Shown here in pieces: positions 61,823-64,000 of a stretch of 64,000 nt of DNA. Position numbers and translations under genes: made by a program. The stretch covers positions 1,860,001 to 1,924,000 of the forward strand of contig OZ244867.1 of NCBI GenBank assembly GCA_965221175.1, written 5' to 3'. This DNA is from JAJDZL01 sp965221175. Lineage in GTDB: Bacteria; Pseudomonadota; Gammaproteobacteria; Arenicellales; JAJDZL01. The notes beneath the pieces are model-generated. The model was given only the letters and a program-made list of their open reading frames with translations. It searched no databases and was not told the origin of the DNA. The number at the start of each line of letters is the position of its first letter. The stretch's first letter is position 1.

Positions 61823-62797
61823 TTGCGTCTTCCATCGCTTGAAGAAATTAACTCTGCCGTCTCATTAATCTCCAGTTATCTTCCTCCGACTCCGCAGTAT
61901 CAGTGGCCATTGCTGTGCAATCGTAGTGGAGCCCAAGTCTGGGTGAAACACGAGAATACAACTCCGATCGGTTCGTTCAAACTGCGAGGTGGCATCCACT
62001 ATCTTTCCAACACTCCACATGATCGCGTAATTACCGCGACGCGCGGAAATCATGGGCAGTCGGTTGCCTTTGCAGCAGGCCTTTTCGACAAAAGAGCAAC
62101 AGTCGTATTCCCACACGGAAACAGCGCCTCCAAAATCGCCGCTATGCGCGCTCTGGGTGCAGAGCTGATTGAATACGGTCGAGACTTTTCCGAGGCACAC
62201 GAATATGCTCACCAGCAGGCCAGACAGCAGGGACTTCACTTTGTCCCCTCGTTCGACCGAAAACTAGTAGTCGGCGTCGCTTCTTATGCCCTGGAACTGT
62301 TTCAGGCAGTGCCCAACCTCGACGCGGTTTATGTACCGATCGGCCTAGGTTCGGAAATTTGTGCGGTTATTGCCGCTCAAGAAGCGTTAGGAATTGAAGT
62401 TGAAATCATCGGCGTGGTCGCTGAAAATGCACCCGCCTACGCGCTTTCGTTTGAACAGGGAAAGGTTGTCCAAACTGACTCTGCTGATACTTTGGCCGAT
62501 GGCGTCGCGGTTCGCATACCCAACCGTGAAGCACTGAAAATCATACTCGAATATGTATCCCGAATTGTTCGCGTATCGGAACTTCAGATTGCAAACGCAA
62601 TGCGCCACTATTTCACGGATACACATCATGTAGTCGAAGGAGCGGGAGCTTCAACCTTGGCGGCTTTGCTCAAAGAGAAAGATCTCATGGCCGGGAAACG
62701 CGTTGCGATCATTGCCTCTGGCGGCAACGTGGATCTGGACTTGTATAAGAGCATACTGAACCAAGAATTTCCCGAAATGCCGACACCACAATCTTGA
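61823..62797 (+). CDS. Threonine/serine dehydratase-like PLP enzyme
   Basis: A 324-residue fold-type II PLP enzyme, most like catabolic threonine dehydratases, which convert threonine to 2-oxobutyrate and ammonia. The PLP lysine is in ENTTPIGSFKLRGGI (about residues 44-58); TATRGNHGQSVAFAAG (about 72-87), GLGSEICAVIAAQEALG (about 173-189), EGAGASTLAALL and IIASGGNVDLDLY (about 293-305) follow. No C-terminal ACT regulatory domain, so not the feedback-inhibited biosynthetic form. TTG start with GGAG 8-11 bases upstream. It precedes the MttB-like gene by 37 bp in a probable operon. Confidence 0.85.
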   Translation: MRLPSLEEINSAVSLISSYLPPTPQYQWPLLCNRSGAQVWVKHENTTPIGSFKLRGGIHYLSNTPHDRVITATRGNHGQSVAFAAGLFDKRATVVFPHGNSASKIAAMRALGAELIEYGRDFSEAHEYAHQQARQQGLHFVPSFDRKLVVGVASYALELFQAVPNLDAVYVPIGLGSEICAVIAAQEALGIEVEIIGVVAENAPAYALSFEQGKVVQTDSADTLADGVAVRIPNREALKIILEYVSRIVRVSELQIANAMRHYFTDTHHVVEGAGASTLAALLKEKDLMAGKRVAIIASGGNVDLDLYKSILNQEFPEMPTPQS

Positions 62798-62834
62798 AAT
62801 TGCACTTTTATCTTAATACGCAGCTGCTGCCCAA

Positions 62835-64000
62835 ATGCGAAGAAAATCCGGCCAACGTTCCAAACGCAATCCTGATGCAATTCCAAGACTGAAGTGGCGC
62901 AAGGTAGTCAATCCTTACGCTCCGTTGGAAATTCTTTCCGAGGATCAGATTGAAGCCATTCATGCGGCATCTTTGGAGGTTCTACGGGATTCAGGCATTA
63001 AGTTTTTGAGTGCCAAAGCTTGCAAAATTCTTCAATCAGTGGGGGCAGAAGTCAATAATTCTTCGAACATGGTGCGGTTTGACCCAGCTCTTGTGGAGGA
63101 ATTGATTGGCAGCGTGCCGCCAAGCTTTACCCTGACCGCCCGAAATCAAGAAAGATCTCTGGAAGTCGGCGGCCGGAATATCAATTTCTCAACCGTGGGT
63201 GGCCCTAGTTTTGTTTCCGACTTAGACAGAGGCCGCCGAAGTGGTACCTTGGCAGACTTGGAGGATTTCTTCAAAATTGTCCATGAACTTGAAATATTTC
63301 ACTTGGCTGGATCGAATTCGTTTGAGCCTTTAGACCTTCCGGCCGAATCGCGGCATCTCGATAAATACCTTGCCGCGACCACCTGCCACGATAGAGTCTG
63401 GATAGCGAATATGATTGGGGCTTACCGAGCTCGCGACGCGCTTGAGATGCTCGCCATAGTCCATCGCATGGATTGGGAACAGTTGAAGAAGCGGCCAGTG
63501 ACGATGGGCAACATCAATGTCAATTCTCCTCGACAAGTCGATGAATCCATGTCGGATGCCCTGACTGAATTTGCGCTTGCTGGACAGCCTGTACTTGTGA
63601 CTCCCTTTACACTATTGGGAGCAATGGCACCGACTACCATGGCGGGCGCATTAGTCCAACAAAATGCTGAGGCACTCTCATGTATTGCCCTTTCTCAGGC
63701 AATTCATCTCGGATCACCCATTATTTATGGCAGTTTTTCCAGCAATGTGGACATGAAGACCGGCTCTCCGGCATTCGGCACGCCGGAATATGTACGAACG
63801 ACTCTTGCCAGCGGTCAGCTCGCAAGGCGATATTCCTTTCCATTTCGCTCCAGCGGGTCGAACGCTTCCAACGCTCCCGACGAACAGTCCGCGTACGAAA
63901 CCTGCATGTCCGTTTGGGCCGCAGTCATGGCACATACGAACCTGCTGCTGCAAGGAGGCGCGTGGCTCGAAGGCGGGTTGGTTGCGTCATTTGAAAAACT
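62835..64000 (+). CDS. MttB-family trimethylamine methyltransferase-like, partial
   Basis: The open frame from the ATG at 62835 runs off the window end (388 codons). It belongs to the MttB superfamily, corrinoid-dependent methyltransferases for trimethylamine or quaternary amines. Recognisable are PYAPLEILSEDQIEAIHAAS near the start, the FSTVGGPSFVSDLDRGRRSGTLADLEDF stretch, GNINVNSPRQVDESM, TPFTLLGAMAPTTMAGAL and PIIYGSFSSNVDMKTGSPAFGTPE. No in-frame TAG occurs in the part present, so it is probably a non-pyrrolysine member (glycine-betaine-type). Confidence 0.85.
   Translation, partial: MRRKSGQRSKRNPDAIPRLKWRKVVNPYAPLEILSEDQIEAIHAASLEVLRDSGIKFLSAKACKILQSVGAEVNNSSNMVRFDPALVEELIGSVPPSFTLTARNQERSLEVGGRNINFSTVGGPSFVSDLDRGRRSGTLADLEDFFKIVHELEIFHLAGSNSFEPLDLPAESRHLDKYLAATTCHDRVWIANMIGAYRARDALEMLAIVHRMDWEQLKKRPVTMGNINVNSPRQVDESMSDALTEFALAGQPVLVTPFTLLGAMAPTTMAGALVQQNAEALSCIALSQAIHLGSPIIYGSFSSNVDMKTGSPAFGTPEYVRTTLASGQLARRYSFPFRSSGSNASNAPDEQSAYETCMSVWAAVMAHTNLLLQGGAWLEGGLVASFEK

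Noticed and set aside
62835..64000. Pyrrolysine-containing MttB
   Set aside because: No in-frame TAG in 388 codons, which covers the usual pyrrolysine region.

Overview
The window looks like a chromosomal segment of a proteobacterium, most likely a gammaproteobacterium. Supporting signs are proteobacterial PdxJ, HtpG, GalU, XdhABC/PuuD and MetZ-type proteins, and a Pro/Arg/His tRNA cluster. AT-leaning housekeeping and catabolic genes are interleaved with GC-rich blocks, insertion-sequence scars and broken genes. This is an accessory-rich genome with active or recent mobile elements and ongoing pseudogenisation, as seen in some host-associated lineages; the host association is inference only.

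Region by region. 1-2.4 kb: a DUF3108 protein and an intact IS256-type element with a 9-bp target duplication. 2.4-6.3 kb: an isochorismatase-like hydrolase, a HEPN-MNT toxin-antitoxin pair whose HEPN frame is cut by a stop codon, and a Fic protein, with a diverged long repeat on both sides of the pair. 6.3-14.8 kb: a TMADH-like Old Yellow Enzyme, a DAO-type oxidase, two trans-sulfuration PLP enzymes, an EamA transporter and a HAD phosphatase, with a 550-bp segmental duplication. 14.9-21.8 kb: a GC-rich oligopeptide-type ABC transporter island that also carries an endonuclease/exonuclease/phosphatase protein and an IS21 scar. It is bracketed by one full and one truncated copy of the HAD gene. 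22.7-25.1 kb and 32-42 kb: a purine salvage and degradation cluster (guanine deaminase, a BMP-type nucleoside ABC transporter, XdhABC, UraH, PuuD), split by 25.4-32 kb.

That splitting segment holds an operon of a mechanosensitive-channel-like protein, a soluble MgtE-N/CBS protein and full MgtE. It is followed by a GC-rich mobile patch with a complete Tn3-type res site and resolvase, a decayed Sel1-repeat gene, a second dead serine recombinase, and a HigBA module with a frameshifted toxin.

42-48 kb: malonyl-CoA-synthetase-like ligase, a Tyr-less SDR, an unlisted 54-residue membrane protein, and a large repeat autotransporter with a nine-cytosine tract ahead of its signal peptide. 48.2-50.2 kb: an internally deleted IS4-type element with perfect target duplication, and a frameshifted DDE transposase. 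50.4-57.2 kb: TauD/TfdA-like dioxygenase, PdxJ, FAH-family hydrolase, an orphan CoxL-type molybdoenzyme subunit, a methyltransferase and an IS1595 scar. 57.2-64 kb: GalU, HtpG with a sigma-32-like promoter, a DUF488 gene broken by a small palindromic insertion, three tRNA genes (the Arg one carries a group I intron), a threonine-dehydratase-like enzyme and the start of an MttB-family methyltransferase.

The clearest joint pathway is guanine to xanthine (GuaD), to urate (Xdh), to 5-hydroxyisourate (PuuD), to OHCU (UraH), fed by a purine-nucleoside-type importer. The next enzyme, OHCU decarboxylase, is not in the window. A second theme is methylated-amine catabolism (TMADH-like, DAO-like, MttB-like).
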